Origin: Elizabethkingia occulta
GTDB taxonomy: Bacteria > Bacteroidota > Bacteroidia > Flavobacteriales > Weeksellaceae
Direction: 5' to 3'
NCBI RefSeq assembly: GCF_002023715.1
Contig: NZ_MAHX01000005.1
Location: 310,001 to 374,000 of the forward strand
DNA: 64,000 bases
The notes under the pieces are model-generated. The model made no database searches. It saw only the letters and a list, made by a program, of their open reading frames with translations, and was not told the DNA's origin. Shown piece after piece: positions 1 to 9,419 of the stretch (positions are counted from its first letter, which is position 1; every line of letters begins with the position of its first letter). Position numbers and translations under genes: made by a program.

Positions 1-754
1 CTTCATCTATAACACCACCTCTGGCACAATTTATAAGCATTACACCATCTTTCATCATGTCAAGTTGCTCTTTCCCGATTACAAAACCTTTCTGCGCAGG
101 AACGTGCAATGTGATAATATCTGCTTCTTTTAATATTTGTTCAATCGGTTCGGTAATAATATCTACGTTAATAGATTGACCATTATAGAAATCTACTTCG
201 ATATTTGCTTTTCCTACAAATGTATCGGCAGCAATAACTTTCATACGAAGTCCAAGAGCAATTCTCGCTACTTCAATACCAATTCTGCCCATACCAATAA
301 TTCCTATTGTCTTACCACGCAACTCTATACCACCAGCATAAGCTTTTTTAAGCTTTTCGAATTCAGTATTTCCTGAATCCGGCATTTTTCTGTTGGAATC
401 ATAAAGGAAACGAATTCCGGAATATAAATGAGCAAATACCAGCTCGGCAACAGATTCAGAAGATGCAGCCGGAGTATTAATTACTTTTATTCCTTTTTCT
501 CTGGCGTATTCTACATCTATATTATCCATTCCGACCCCTCCTCTGCCAATAATCTTAAGAGAAGGGCAATTGTCTATAATATCCTTGCGTACCTTTGTAG
601 CACTGCGCACTAATAAAACATCCATCTGATTGGTATTAATGTAGGAGATTAGTTCTTCTTGCGGAACTTTATCTGTGATGACCTGAAAGCCATAATTAAT
701 TAGTTTTTTTATTCCACTCCCTGAAAGCCCGTCGTTGGCTAAAATCTTTTTCAT
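1..754 (-). CDS. serA: D-3-phosphoglycerate dehydrogenase-like 2-hydroxyacid dehydrogenase, 3' end outside window
   Basis: An open frame runs from ATG at 754 off the left edge without a stop, giving 251 visible residues. The protein matches the D-isomer 2-hydroxyacid dehydrogenase family. An N-terminal substrate-binding half is followed by a Rossmann dinucleotide site (GIIGMGRIG, about residues 151-159) and the NCARGGVID motif, whose arginine (about R245) is the catalytic Arg of SerA. The catalytic Glu and His lie beyond the window. SerA oxidises 3-phosphoglycerate in the first step of serine synthesis. The 'GRGGVGMDNID' segment near residue 70 is typical of phosphoglycerate dehydrogenases. 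Its start lies 1 bp after the stop of the HAD gene, so the two are probably co-transcribed. Other 2-hydroxyacid dehydrogenases cannot be fully excluded from a partial sequence. Confidence 0.85.
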   Translation of the reverse strand, partial: MKKILANDGLSGSGIKKLINYGFQVITDKVPQEELISYINTNQMDVLLVRSATKVRKDIIDNCPSLKIIGRGGVGMDNIDVEYAREKGIKVINTPAASSESVAELVFAHLYSGIRFLYDSNRKMPDSGNTEFEKLKKAYAGGIELRGKTIGIIGMGRIGIEVARIALGLRMKVIAADTFVGKANIEVDFYNGQSINVDIITEPIEQILKEADIITLHVPAQKGFVIGKEQLDMMKDGVMLINCARGGVIDE

Positions 755-755
755 A

Positions 756-1157
756 TTAATCTTTAAAAACTTTTATTTTCACTTTCTTTTCTATCATATC
801 TGTAAACTTTCCTTTGTAGCGTGTAGCCTTTACCAGGTGATTATCTATCCAGTGGTAATTTCCACCTCTCGGCTTGCCCAAAAGAACACTATGAAACTTA
901 AATCCATTATCTCTCAGCCATGTCTCGGTAATCTCCCGTAAGTCCTCGGTTCTGGATGTAAAAAAGCAAATCTGATGCCCTTCATCGTACCATCTGTTGA
1001 TAGTTGCAAGTGCATCCGGAAATGGTTTACATGTTTTCATCCTCTCCGGTTCCTCATTAGGGACATCGTCCGTAATTGTTCCGTCAATATCAATAAGATA
1101 ATTGATTACTCCATCTTTCAGCATCGGGCTAAGATGGTCTTTGAATTCTAGTTCCAT
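756..1157 (-). CDS. small HAD-family phosphatase
   Basis: This 133-residue cytosolic protein has HAD motif I at residues 23-30 (DIDGTITD; the nucleophile would be D23 with D25 as general acid). A Thr/Ser motif II follows (FFTSRT), then a basic residue in the KPRGGNYHWIDNH region. No cap domain is visible, so it is a minimal HAD fold. Close relatives in Bacteroidota are often labelled phosphoheptose isomerase or hydrolase without biochemical support. The substrate is unknown. It is immediately upstream of serA with a 1-bp gap, so a link to phosphorylated serine-pathway intermediates is possible but not shown by the sequence. Confidence 0.75.
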   Translation of the reverse strand: MELEFKDHLSPMLKDGVINYLIDIDGTITDDVPNEEPERMKTCKPFPDALATINRWYDEGHQICFFTSRTEDLREITETWLRDNGFKFHSVLLGKPRGGNYHWIDNHLVKATRYKGKFTDMIEKKVKIKVFKD

Positions 1158-1184
1158 AGTTTTAGTTTAACGTTCATATCTCGC

Positions 1185-2594
1185 TTAAAATTGTCCTCCT
1201 CCTACGGCTCTGTAAAAATTAGCAGAAGCCACCAACTGTTGCAGTTTATCATTTACTCCGGCAAGTTGTGCTGCCAGTAAATTCTGCTCAGACGTTAATA
1301 CATCGGTATAATTAGTTTTAGAAGTATATTTTAGCAACTCCATATTGAAATCTACTGCCTTGGCAAGTGTTTCAATCTGTTGCTTTCTGGTGTTTTCTTT
1401 AGCTACAGCCATCTGGTACGAATACAGTGCATTAGATACTTCAGTTCCGGCTGTAATCACACTTTTCTCATAAGTAAGGTAAGCCTGTTCTTTCTGAGTT
1501 TCAGAAACCTTAACCTGTGTTCTTTTGGTTCCTTTTCCCAAAATAACCTGGCTAAGAGCCCCACTGGCTGAATACATAAATGAGTCTCTGAATAAATCCT
1601 TTATTTTCAAAGAAGACAAACCAAATGCTGCAGTAATATTAAGTGCAGGAAAAACATCAGCTTTAGCCACATTTAAAGCTTCAAATGCCTGCTGATAGTT
1701 ATACTCTGCCATCTGTACATCCGGTCTGTTTCTTACCATTTGTAAAGGAACTCCTGTTTTCAGATCTGAGTAAACAGCTTGCCCGTCTATGCTGCTTCTT
1801 TCAATTTCCAAAGGCGGCTCACCCATCAGCAGAGACAGCGCATTTTCGGTGGTTTTAATATTCAGTTCAATATCCGGAACCGAAACCTGTGCAGCATATA
1901 AATTGGCCTCACTCTGAGCAACATCTGCTCCCGTTAAGATTGCACCTTCTTTTAGTGCCTTAATGGTTTCAAGTTGTTTCTTTCTGATATCGATAGTCTG
2001 ATTGGTTATTTCAAGCTGCTTGTCAAAAGCCAACAACTGATAATAAAGCGTAGCTGCCTGTGCTACCAATTGGGTCTGAACAGCTCTTTTGGATGCATCA
2101 CTGGATAAAAGTGTTGCATAAGCAGCTCTTTTAGCAGAAGCCAGCTTACCCCAAACATCGATTTCCCAACCGGTATTAATACCTAATTGAAAGTTTTCAA
2201 TATGATGTGTAGGGAAAAGCGGATTAACCTGTGCTGCCGGACTATTTTTTGAGATCGTAGCTGTCGGACCTCCGTTTATAGTTGGCAAAAAGGCCATCTG
2301 ACTTTGTTTGAAATAAGCGTCAGATTGCTGAATTCTGGAAATTGCAATTTTCAGATCCAGATTATTCTGAACTGTTTTTCTGATAATATTCTGTAGATTG
2401 GCATCCGTGAAAATCTTATCCCAGGATACGTTTGCAGTAGACAAACTATCCTGAGCATTGATTTCTTTACCATATAATCGGTTTAGCTTTTCATTTGAAA
2501 TTTCAGGTTTATGGTACGGATCGGTTACTTTACATGAAACAACCAGCATCGACGCAGCACCTGCAAAAAGCCATATATTATTTATTCTTTTCAT
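1185..2594 (-). CDS. outer-membrane efflux lipoprotein (TolC/OprM/NodT type)
   Basis: The product is 469 residues with a lipoprotein signal ending LVVSC (C21 lipidated). It carries two outer-membrane efflux protein repeats rich in long Ala/Gln/Glu helices, as in OprM and CusC. It would form the trimeric exit duct of the RND pump encoded just upstream, exporting drugs or other small molecules across the outer membrane. The gene lies 3 bp after the pump stop codon, the third cistron of an adaptor-pump-channel operon. The phrase 'NRPDVQMAEYNYQQAFEALNVAKADVFPALNI' region (split here as NRPDVQMAE and AKADVFPALN) is the characteristic NodT-family signature. The substrate is not predictable. Confidence 0.93.
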   Translation of the reverse strand: MKRINNIWLFAGAASMLVVSCKVTDPYHKPEISNEKLNRLYGKEINAQDSLSTANVSWDKIFTDANLQNIIRKTVQNNLDLKIAISRIQQSDAYFKQSQMAFLPTINGGPTATISKNSPAAQVNPLFPTHHIENFQLGINTGWEIDVWGKLASAKRAAYATLLSSDASKRAVQTQLVAQAATLYYQLLAFDKQLEITNQTIDIRKKQLETIKALKEGAILTGADVAQSEANLYAAQVSVPDIELNIKTTENALSLLMGEPPLEIERSSIDGQAVYSDLKTGVPLQMVRNRPDVQMAEYNYQQAFEALNVAKADVFPALNITAAFGLSSLKIKDLFRDSFMYSASGALSQVILGKGTKRTQVKVSETQKEQAYLTYEKSVITAGTEVSNALYSYQMAVAKENTRKQQIETLAKAVDFNMELLKYTSKTNYTDVLTSEQNLLAAQLAGVNDKLQQLVASANFYRAVGGGQF

Positions 2595-2597
2595 GTT

Positions 2598-5500
2598 TTA
2601 ATCTGTTAGTTTTGGTACATCCGCACTTTCTTCGTTCTTAATAGAAATCTTTTCGTGTAAGAACTGGAATACGACAAATAATACTGGTATAAAGAATACC
2701 CCGAAGATTGTTCCGAAAAGCATCCCTCCGATCGCCGCAATACCAATAGCATTGTTACCTACTGCTCCGGCTCCTGCCGCAATAGCCAATGGTATAAGAC
2801 CAAATACAAAAGCGAAAGATGTCATAAGGATCGGACGTAATCTTTGTTGCGCTCCTCTCAATGCAGCTTTACCAATTGATAATCCTTTCAATCTGGCTGC
2901 GTGGGCAAATTCTACAATAAGAATCGCATTCTTCGCCAGTAGCCCGATAAGCATGATAAGGGAGATCTGAGTATAAATGTTATTTGATGTTCCGGTAATC
3001 CAGGTAAAGAATAATGCTCCAGCCAAACCGAATGGCAATGACAACATTACAGCAAACGGAAGCATATAACTTTCGTACTGAGCACAAAGAAGGAAGTATA
3101 CGAAGATACAACATAGTGCAAAGATGATAACCGTTTGGCTACCTGCACTCATCTCTTCTCTTGTTAAACCAGAGAACTCATATCCGTAACCAGAAGGCAT
3201 TACCTGTGCAGCAACTTCCTGAACAGCCTGGATAGCATCACCAGAGCTATATCCCGGATTTGGTGTACCATTTACCGTAACTGATGTAAATAAGTTGAAA
3301 CGGCTTATACTCTGTGGCCCGTATACTCTTTTCAGGGTAACAAATCTGCTAACAGGAGCCATAGCGCCAGTACTGCTTCTTACTTTAATAACATCAAAGC
3401 TTTCTACGTTTGCTCTTTGGTTAGGTGGTGCCTGATAAATTACACGGTATTGTTTTCCGAATAGGTTAATATTGGAAGCATATACCCCACCAAAGTATCC
3501 CTGAATAACGCTTAGTACATCTGATACCGAATAACCTGCATTCTTAATAGATGCGACATCCACATCGATAAGATATTGCGGGAAGTTCGGGTTAAATGAG
3601 GTATAAGCATTTTGTATTTCTGGTCTTTTCTTTAGAGCATCGATAAAATCATTGGTTACTTTATTCAGATCATCAATTGTACCTCCTTTCTGATCCTGAA
3701 GCTGCATTTCGAAACCTGCAGCATTACCAAACCCTTGAAGCGTAGGTCTTCCGAAGAAAATAATGCGTGCATCCTTTATTCCCGCTGTCTGTGCATACAA
3801 TTTACCAAGTACAGCATCCTGAGACTCACCTTTACCAGTTCTCTGTGCCCATGGTTTCAGCTTTACAATTACCATTCCGTAGTTACTACCTGTACCACTA
3901 ATCATCCCCCTTCCGGAAATTTTCATAATATGATCTACTTCAGGCATTTTTGATACTACTTTCTCAATCTGTGATAGTACTTCTTCAGTTCTCTCCTGTG
4001 AAGCACCCAATGGTAATGCTATATCCGAGAATATACCACCCATATCTTCACTCGGCACAAAAGCTTTTGGTGTAGAGACCATCAGCCAGCCAAATAATCC
4101 TGCGAAGGCTAATAAAGCTACCAGTGTAAGCCATTTTCTCCTCAAAAGGAAACTAACACCATGGGTATACTTCATTGTCGTTGCTGTGAACGCAGTATTG
4201 AAGTTGGCAAAGAAACGTTGCATAATATTCTTTTTATGCCCTTCACCATGCTCTGTATGGGGCTTTAGGAATATCGCACAAAGTGCCGGACTCAGCGTTA
4301 ATGCATTTACTGCTGATAATACAATGGAAATTGCCAATGTTAAACCAAACTGCTTATAGAATACCCCTGCAGAACCACTAATAAAACTTACCGGTACGAA
4401 TACGGCAGACATTACAAGTGTAATACTGATAATAGCTCCGGAGATGTCATTCATTGCAGAAATAGCTGCACGCCTAGGCGACTTTTCACCTTGTTCTAAT
4501 TTGGAATGGACAGCCTCGACGACGACAATAGCATCATCCACCACAATACCTACTGCAAGAATTAATGCAAACAGGGTAAGTAGGTTAATTGTAAACCCGA
4601 AAAGATTCAGAAAGAAGAATGTACCGATAATAGCTACTGGTACAGCAATCGCCGGAATCAATGTAGATCTCCAGTCCTGAAGGAATATAAATACAACGAT
4701 GAATACAAGGATGAAGGCTTCAAATAAAGTATGAAGTACTTTATCAATTGAAGCATCCAGAAATTCATTGGCATTTACCATTGTTGTATAGGTAATCCCT
4801 TTAGGGAAAGATGTTGAAGCATTGTCTAATACGGCTACACAACCATTGATAACTTCCTGAGCGTTGGAACCTGCTGTCTGTGCAACAGCAACTCCGATCG
4901 CTGCCTGTCCGTCTGTAAAGGTATTTCCTGAATAATCCTGAGCTCCTAATTCTATTTTGGCAACATCTTTAAGTCTTAAGACTTGTCCGCCAATATTTCC
5001 TTTTAATACTATATCTTCAAACTCAGCTGTACTGGTAAGACGACCTTTATATTTTAGTGTGTATTCAAAACTCTGTTTTCCCTGCTCTCCCATTTTACCT
5101 GGGGCGGCTTCAATGTTTTGCTCGTTAAGGACTGCACCAATATCACTTGGAACCAAACCGTAAGCAGCCATTTTATCAGGATCCAACCAGATTCTGATAG
5201 AGTAATCTTTTGTTCCGAATACGGTTACATCTCCAACCCCGTTTACCCTTTTCATTCTGGGGATAATATTGATGTTGATGTAGTTCTGTAAGAATACCTG
5301 ATCGTATTGTGGATTATCACTCTTCAGTGTATAAATTAATACGTTGGAACTCTGCCTTTTTACAACTGTTACTCCGGCTTGCGTTACTTCACGGGGAAGT
5401 AAGCTGTTGGCACGGGAAACCCTGTTTTGTACGTTTACCGCAGCAATATCAGGATTTACCCCTTGCTTGAAGAATACAGAAACAGAAGCTGATCCTTCGT

Positions 5501-5750
5501 TGGTTGCTGAGGAAGACATGTAGGTCATCCCTTCCACACCATTAATCTGCTCTTCCAGCGGAATGATAACACTCTTTAGTACCACATCCGCATTTGCCCC
5601 CATATAGTTGGCATTTACCACTACAGTAGGCGGAGCAATGTCAGGATATTGAGATACCGGCAGACTCACAATACCCAAAATACCTAATATCACAATGATA
5701 ATAGATATTACGGTAGAGAGTACCGGTCTTTCTATATATTTTCTAAACAT
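2598..5750 (-). CDS. RND multidrug efflux pump, HAE1/AcrB family
   Basis: A full-length 1050-residue RND transporter. TM4 carries the paired aspartates of the proton relay (GIVVDDAIVVVEAVH, about residue 405) and TM10 the relay lysine (LLAKNAILIVEFAH). Both large periplasmic porter loops are present, and the N terminus begins with the usual 'FRKYIERPVLSTVISI' amphipathic/TM1 region. This places it in the hydrophobe/amphiphile efflux-1 group, driven by the proton gradient in the inner membrane. It lies between its periplasmic adaptor and outer-membrane channel genes. No local repressor gene is present, so control is likely from elsewhere or constitutive. The drug spectrum is not inferable. Confidence 0.96.
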   Translation of the reverse strand: MFRKYIERPVLSTVISIIIVILGILGIVSLPVSQYPDIAPPTVVVNANYMGANADVVLKSVIIPLEEQINGVEGMTYMSSSATNEGSASVSVFFKQGVNPDIAAVNVQNRVSRANSLLPREVTQAGVTVVKRQSSNVLIYTLKSDNPQYDQVFLQNYININIIPRMKRVNGVGDVTVFGTKDYSIRIWLDPDKMAAYGLVPSDIGAVLNEQNIEAAPGKMGEQGKQSFEYTLKYKGRLTSTAEFEDIVLKGNIGGQVLRLKDVAKIELGAQDYSGNTFTDGQAAIGVAVAQTAGSNAQEVINGCVAVLDNASTSFPKGITYTTMVNANEFLDASIDKVLHTLFEAFILVFIVVFIFLQDWRSTLIPAIAVPVAIIGTFFFLNLFGFTINLLTLFALILAVGIVVDDAIVVVEAVHSKLEQGEKSPRRAAISAMNDISGAIISITLVMSAVFVPVSFISGSAGVFYKQFGLTLAISIVLSAVNALTLSPALCAIFLKPHTEHGEGHKKNIMQRFFANFNTAFTATTMKYTHGVSFLLRRKWLTLVALLAFAGLFGWLMVSTPKAFVPSEDMGGIFSDIALPLGASQERTEEVLSQIEKVVSKMPEVDHIMKISGRGMISGTGSNYGMVIVKLKPWAQRTGKGESQDAVLGKLYAQTAGIKDARIIFFGRPTLQGFGNAAGFEMQLQDQKGGTIDDLNKVTNDFIDALKKRPEIQNAYTSFNPNFPQYLIDVDVASIKNAGYSVSDVLSVIQGYFGGVYASNINLFGKQYRVIYQAPPNQRANVESFDVIKVRSSTGAMAPVSRFVTLKRVYGPQSISRFNLFTSVTVNGTPNPGYSSGDAIQAVQEVAAQVMPSGYGYEFSGLTREEMSAGSQTVIIFALCCIFVYFLLCAQYESYMLPFAVMLSLPFGLAGALFFTWITGTSNNIYTQISLIMLIGLLAKNAILIVEFAHAARLKGLSIGKAALRGAQQRLRPILMTSFAFVFGLIPLAIAAGAGAVGNNAIGIAAIGGMLFGTIFGVFFIPVLFVVFQFLHEKISIKNEESADVPKLTD

Positions 5751-5792
5751 AATTTTAAATGAGATTATAAGGGTTATCCCTTATGATTAATA

Positions 5793-6965
5793 CTAGTTAG
5801 CTTTTGGAGTAACAGCAGTAAGACTGGTTTGTTTAGGAACAATTTCAGTTCCGTCTTTCAGTATACCAACTCCTTCCACAACAACTTTATCACCAGCTTT
5901 CAGTCCCGATTCTACGGCATAGCTTACACCATCCGGAAGACGAACTACTTTAACTTCTGTTGATTTTACTTTGTTGTCTGCTCCTACTATATAAGCAAAG
6001 GTTTTACCCTGCATTTCGTAAGTAGCTTTCTGTGGAATAATAATTACTTTCTCCAGATAGGTAGGAAGCTTTAACGTAGCACTGTATCCGCTTCTGATAA
6101 GCCCATTCTCATTAGGGAAGGTAGCACGCATCATAAATGATCCGGTCTGAGGATCTACCTGACCACTCATAGATTCGATTCTTCCTTTTTCTTTGTATTC
6201 ACTACCATCTGATAAAACTAAACTAACATTAGGTGCATTCTTAAGTTTTTCTGTAATACTTCCGCCTGTTGAATGCTTTAGGAATTCTAATACTTCTTTT
6301 TCGTTAGCTGAAAAATAAGCATAGATACTTCCGATATTAGATACCGTAGTTAATGGCTCCTGTGTAGCGCTGTTTACATAACTACCATGACGATATGGCA
6401 ATGTTCCGACATAACCTGTTACCGGACTGGAAATCATTGTGTAACCTTCGTTAACTCTTGCATTTGTCAAATTAGCCTGTGCCTGTGCAAGGTTAGCCTG
6501 TTTTGCCTGCAATGCCAGCTGAGCTGCCTGAAGTTCGTACTTGGAAATGATATCTTTATCTACCAATGGTTTGGTCTTAGTTACCTGCATCTGAGCTGTA
6601 GCAACATCTGCCTGTGCACTTCTTATAGCTGCTTCTGCAACCCTTACCTGTTGCTCATACTGTGGATTTCGGATTCTGAAGAGGGCCTGTCCCTGCTTCA
6701 CATATGCACCTTCATCTACATAAATATCTTCTATAAATCCATCAATTTTCGGACGTATTTCAATATTTTGTTTTCCCTGCAAACGTGCAGGAAACTCTTC
6801 ATAGACTGTGGCTGGTCCTTGTTCTACTGTTATAAACTGGTATGGTTGAGGTTTTTGTTGCTGCTGTGCCGCAGCCGCTTTTGGGTCCCCTTTACCGCAA
6901 GAAACATTCAGTGTTAACAAAAACAAACCTGATGCTGCGATAAGTGTATTTTTCTTTATCGTCAT
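5793..6965 (-). CDS. RND efflux periplasmic adaptor (membrane fusion protein)
   Basis: This 390-residue adaptor of the AcrA/MexA family has a lipoprotein signal ending LTLNVSC (C23). A Gln-rich linker follows, then a split lipoyl/barrel-sandwich domain flanking an alpha-helical hairpin (about residues 95-165, heptad-like Ala/Gln/Lys). Beta-barrel and membrane-proximal domains come next (GTEIVP near the C terminus). It bridges the inner-membrane pump and the outer-membrane channel. It is the first gene of the three-gene operon, 42 bp before the pump. A TAAATTTG -7-like box on the minus strand at 6990-6997 is a plausible operon promoter, without a good -33 partner. Confidence 0.95.
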   Translation of the reverse strand: MTIKKNTLIAASGLFLLTLNVSCGKGDPKAAAAQQQQKPQPYQFITVEQGPATVYEEFPARLQGKQNIEIRPKIDGFIEDIYVDEGAYVKQGQALFRIRNPQYEQQVRVAEAAIRSAQADVATAQMQVTKTKPLVDKDIISKYELQAAQLALQAKQANLAQAQANLTNARVNEGYTMISSPVTGYVGTLPYRHGSYVNSATQEPLTTVSNIGSIYAYFSANEKEVLEFLKHSTGGSITEKLKNAPNVSLVLSDGSEYKEKGRIESMSGQVDPQTGSFMMRATFPNENGLIRSGYSATLKLPTYLEKVIIIPQKATYEMQGKTFAYIVGADNKVKSTEVKVVRLPDGVSYAVESGLKAGDKVVVEGVGILKDGTEIVPKQTSLTAVTPKAN

Positions 6966-7064
6966 AATAAATATTAGTTTTCAAGCAAACAAATTTATTA
7001 AAAAAACATCCAAAAATTATAAGTTTAACGAATATTTTGATTAGGAAAATCAATTGATTATAGC

Positions 7065-7072
7065 TATTTTTG
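7065..7072 (+). promoter_or_regulatory. -7 box (TATTTTTG) just before idi
   Basis: The sequence matches the Bacteroidota -7 element TAnnTTTG and ends 7 nt before the idi ATG. If used, transcription would start at or next to the start codon, giving a leaderless or near-leaderless mRNA. No TTG lies at the expected 19-20 nt spacing upstream, so support is partial. Confidence 0.4.
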
Positions 7073-7079
7073 CTCCTAA

Positions 7080-7589
7080 ATGGAAGAGAAAGTTGTACTT
7101 GTAAACCCAAACGATGATGTACTGGGTGTAATGGAAAAGATGCAAGCCCATCAGAACGGGCTATTACACAGGGCCTTTTCAGTATTTTTATTTAATCAGG
7201 AAGGCAAAATGCTTTTACAGCAAAGAAGTTCAACTAAGTACCACTCTCCAGACAAATGGACCAATGCCTGTTGCTCGCATCCGCGTGAAAATGAAACTTA
7301 TTTAGACGGTGCCAGAAGGAGAATTCATGAAGAATTGGGGATCAAATGTGAACTGGAAGAAAAATTCCATTTTATTTATAAGGCAGATGTAGGACAAGGC
7401 TTGTGGGAGCACGAACTGGATCACGTTTTTATCGGAACTTATAATGGTGAATACCAGTTAAACCCCGATGAAGTATCTGCTATCCGTTTCGTTACCATGG
7501 AAGAGCTGGATGAAGAGATCGCTAATAAGCCTGAACTTTTTACAGAATGGTTTAAAATTATCTGGGACGAGTACAGACACCACCTGTAA
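7080..7589 (+). CDS. idi: isopentenyl-diphosphate delta-isomerase, type 1
   Basis: A 169-residue Nudix-fold isomerase that interconverts isopentenyl and dimethylallyl diphosphate in the cytosol. The catalytic Cys lies in the CCSHPRENE motif (C65 aligns with E. coli Cys67). The catalytic/metal Glu residues lie in WEHELDH (E111 and E113). Histidines at 24 and 30 fit the metal site. The length is close to the E. coli enzyme (182). A type 1 Idi fits the mevalonate route suggested by the mevalonate kinase at about 40 kb. The ATG sits in a good reading context with no Shine-Dalgarno, usual for this phylum. gcvT follows 41 bp downstream in the same direction. Confidence 0.95.
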   Translation: MEEKVVLVNPNDDVLGVMEKMQAHQNGLLHRAFSVFLFNQEGKMLLQQRSSTKYHSPDKWTNACCSHPRENETYLDGARRRIHEELGIKCELEEKFHFIYKADVGQGLWEHELDHVFIGTYNGEYQLNPDEVSAIRFVTMEELDEEIANKPELFTEWFKIIWDEYRHHL

Positions 7590-7630
7590 TAGACAATCAA
7601 CAAAATTATAAATCGAAATAATATTTTAAA

Positions 7631-8707
7631 ATGAAAAGAACAGCACTTTTTGACAAGCATGTTTCTCTTGGTGCCAAGATCGTTCCTTTTGCTGGCTTCG
7701 AAATGCCTGTACAGTATTCCGGAGTTACTGAAGAACATTTTGCGGTACGTGAAAAGGCCGGTATGTTTGACGTAAGTCACATGGGACAATTTTTTATTGA
7801 AGGACCGGGAAGTAAGGAACTTCTTCAAAAAGTTACCACTAATAATGTAGATACATTAGAGGATGGTAAAGCACAATATTCTTGCCTTCCGAATGAAAAT
7901 GGCGGAATTGTAGATGATCTTATTGTATACAAGATTGCTGATGAGAAATACTTTGTTGTAGTAAATGCTTCCAATATTGATAAAGACTGGAATCACATTT
8001 CTAAATACAACACTTTTGGCGCTAAGATGACGAATGCATCAGATGATATGTCTCTTATTGCTATTCAGGGGCCTAAAGCGACTGAAATTTTACAGAAGTT
8101 AACAGATACTCAGTTAACTGATATCCCTTACTACAACTTCACTATTGGTGCTGTAGCTGGTGTTCAGGATGTAATTATTTCCAATACAGGTTATACCGGA
8201 TCAGGAGGTTTTGAAATTTATTTCAAAAACGAAAATGCTGTAAAATTGTGGGATGCATTAACAGAAGCTGGAGAAGAATTCGGAATGATTCCTTGCGGAT
8301 TAGCTTCCAGAGATACATTAAGACTGGAAAAAGGATTCTGTCTGTATGGTAATGATATCGATGACACAACCTCTCCTATCGAAGCTGGCCTTGGCTGGAT
8401 TACTAAATTCGATAAAGATTTTGTTTCTAAAGAAGTTTTTGCAAAGCAAAAAGAAGAAGGCATTACCAGAAAACTTGTAGGCTTTGAAATGCAGGAAAAG
8501 GCTATTCCAAGACATGATTATGAAGTAGTAGATGCTGAAGGTAATGTTATTGGTAAAGTAACTTCCGGAACAATGTCCCCAATGAAAAAAATTGGAGTTG
8601 GATTAGCTTATGTTGCAAAACCTCACTTCAAATTAGGATCTGACATTTTCATCAGAATTCGTAATAAAGATATCCCTGCAAAAGTTGTAAAACTTCCTTT
8701 TGTATAA
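7631..8707 (+). CDS. gcvT: aminomethyltransferase, glycine cleavage T protein
   Basis: This 358-residue protein matches GcvT throughout: the N-terminal '[13 protein letters not shown]' region, the folate-binding 'FDVSHMGQF' segment, and the conserved '[21 protein letters not shown]' stretch with the catalytic Asp. It transfers the methylene group from aminomethyl-lipoyl-GcvH to tetrahydrofolate, releasing ammonia. The other glycine-cleavage genes are not in the window. The 41-bp gap upstream is too short for a glycine riboswitch. A bidirectional terminator follows at 8743-8766. Confidence 0.96.
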   Translation: MKRTALFDKHVSLGAKIVPFAGFEMPVQYSGVTEEHFAVREKAGMFDVSHMGQFFIEGPGSKELLQKVTTNNVDTLEDGKAQYSCLPNENGGIVDDLIVYKIADEKYFVVVNASNIDKDWNHISKYNTFGAKMTNASDDMSLIAIQGPKATEILQKLTDTQLTDIPYYNFTIGAVAGVQDVIISNTGYTGSGGFEIYFKNENAVKLWDALTEAGEEFGMIPCGLASRDTLRLEKGFCLYGNDIDDTTSPIEAGLGWITKFDKDFVSKEVFAKQKEEGITRKLVGFEMQEKAIPRHDYEVVDAEGNVIGKVTSGTMSPMKKIGVGLAYVAKPHFKLGSDIFIRIRNKDIPAKVVKLPFV

Positions 8708-8742
8708 TGGAATATAAATAACCTGAAAAGGTCATAAATAAG

Positions 8743-8766
8743 AATACCCGGAATTATCCGGGTATT
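8743..8766. terminator. bidirectional terminator between gcvT and the response regulator
   Basis: A 10-bp perfect stem (AATACCCGGA/TCCGGGTATT) with a 4-nt loop is followed by T-rich sequence on the plus strand and preceded by an A-rich stretch. It lies between two convergent genes and can serve both. Confidence 0.8.
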
Positions 8767-8780
8767 TTATTATCAGAAAA

Positions 8781-9419
8781 TCAAAGATTAAACTTATACA
8801 TGAGTGCAACAAGTTCAGCTGTACTCTGGACTTTCAGTTTCCGGTTGATATTTTTTCTATGAGTTTCTACCGTAAAAACGCTTAATTCAAGCAATGTTGC
8901 TATTTGCTTGGTTGCATTTCCCTCTTTTATCAAATGTATAATATCCATTTCCCTTGGAGACAGTTTATGATGCATCACAAAAGGATCCTGATCCTTCATC
9001 ATATCATTTAGCAAAGTATCTTTAGCTACGGGAGGTAAAAAGGTCTGAACTCCGTTCTTGGCATTTACAATAGCTTCTTTCAATACTAAAGCCGTAACAT
9101 CTTTCATGATAAACCCTGTAGCTCCTGTTTCTTTCGCCTGGGTCATCAACTGAAGATTGTAATACATACTGATAAATACAATCTTTATCTTCGGATATAA
9201 AGACAAAACCTTTTGTGCTGCTTCTATACCGTTTAAGTAAGGCATATTAATATCCATCAGAATAATATCTGCAGAAACTGTATTTAATTTCTGCATAAGC
9301 ATTTTGCCGTCGGTAACTTTCCCTGTAACTCTGAAGCCCTCTAAAGAGTACACAAGCTGCTCCAGCCCGTCAGCAAAAAGTGCATGATCATCTGCGATTA
9401 TAACGTTTGTAATATTCAT
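8781..9419 (-). CDS. NarL/FixJ-family response regulator
   Basis: The 212-residue regulator has a receiver domain (residues 1-120; acidic pocket D10/D11, phospho-acceptor D56 in ILMDINMP, conserved Lys in FIMKD). It is followed by a LuxR/GerE helix-turn-helix (about 148-205, LSPREMDIIHLIKEG...VETHRKNINRKL). It is translated from an ATG overlapping the kinase stop by 1 bp, so it is the cognate partner of that kinase. NarL-type proteins bind inverted TACC-type heptamers. Two such 16-bp sites lie in the divergent promoter region upstream of the kinase, which suggests control of the kinase operon and the barrel/RCC1 genes. Confidence 0.93.
   Translation of the reverse strand: MNITNVIIADDHALFADGLEQLVYSLEGFRVTGKVTDGKMLMQKLNTVSADIILMDINMPYLNGIEAAQKVLSLYPKIKIVFISMYYNLQLMTQAKETGATGFIMKDVTALVLKEAIVNAKNGVQTFLPPVAKDTLLNDMMKDQDPFVMHHKLSPREMDIIHLIKEGNATKQIATLLELSVFTVETHRKNINRKLKVQSTAELVALMYKFNL

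Noticed and set aside
6387-6917. 176-residue plus-strand frame within the adaptor gene
   Set aside because: Cys/Phe-rich antisense shadow of the efflux adaptor; no plausible start context or family.
7590-7630. Glycine riboswitch upstream of gcvT
   Set aside because: The gap is only 41 bp, too short for the aptamer, and shows no conserved core.
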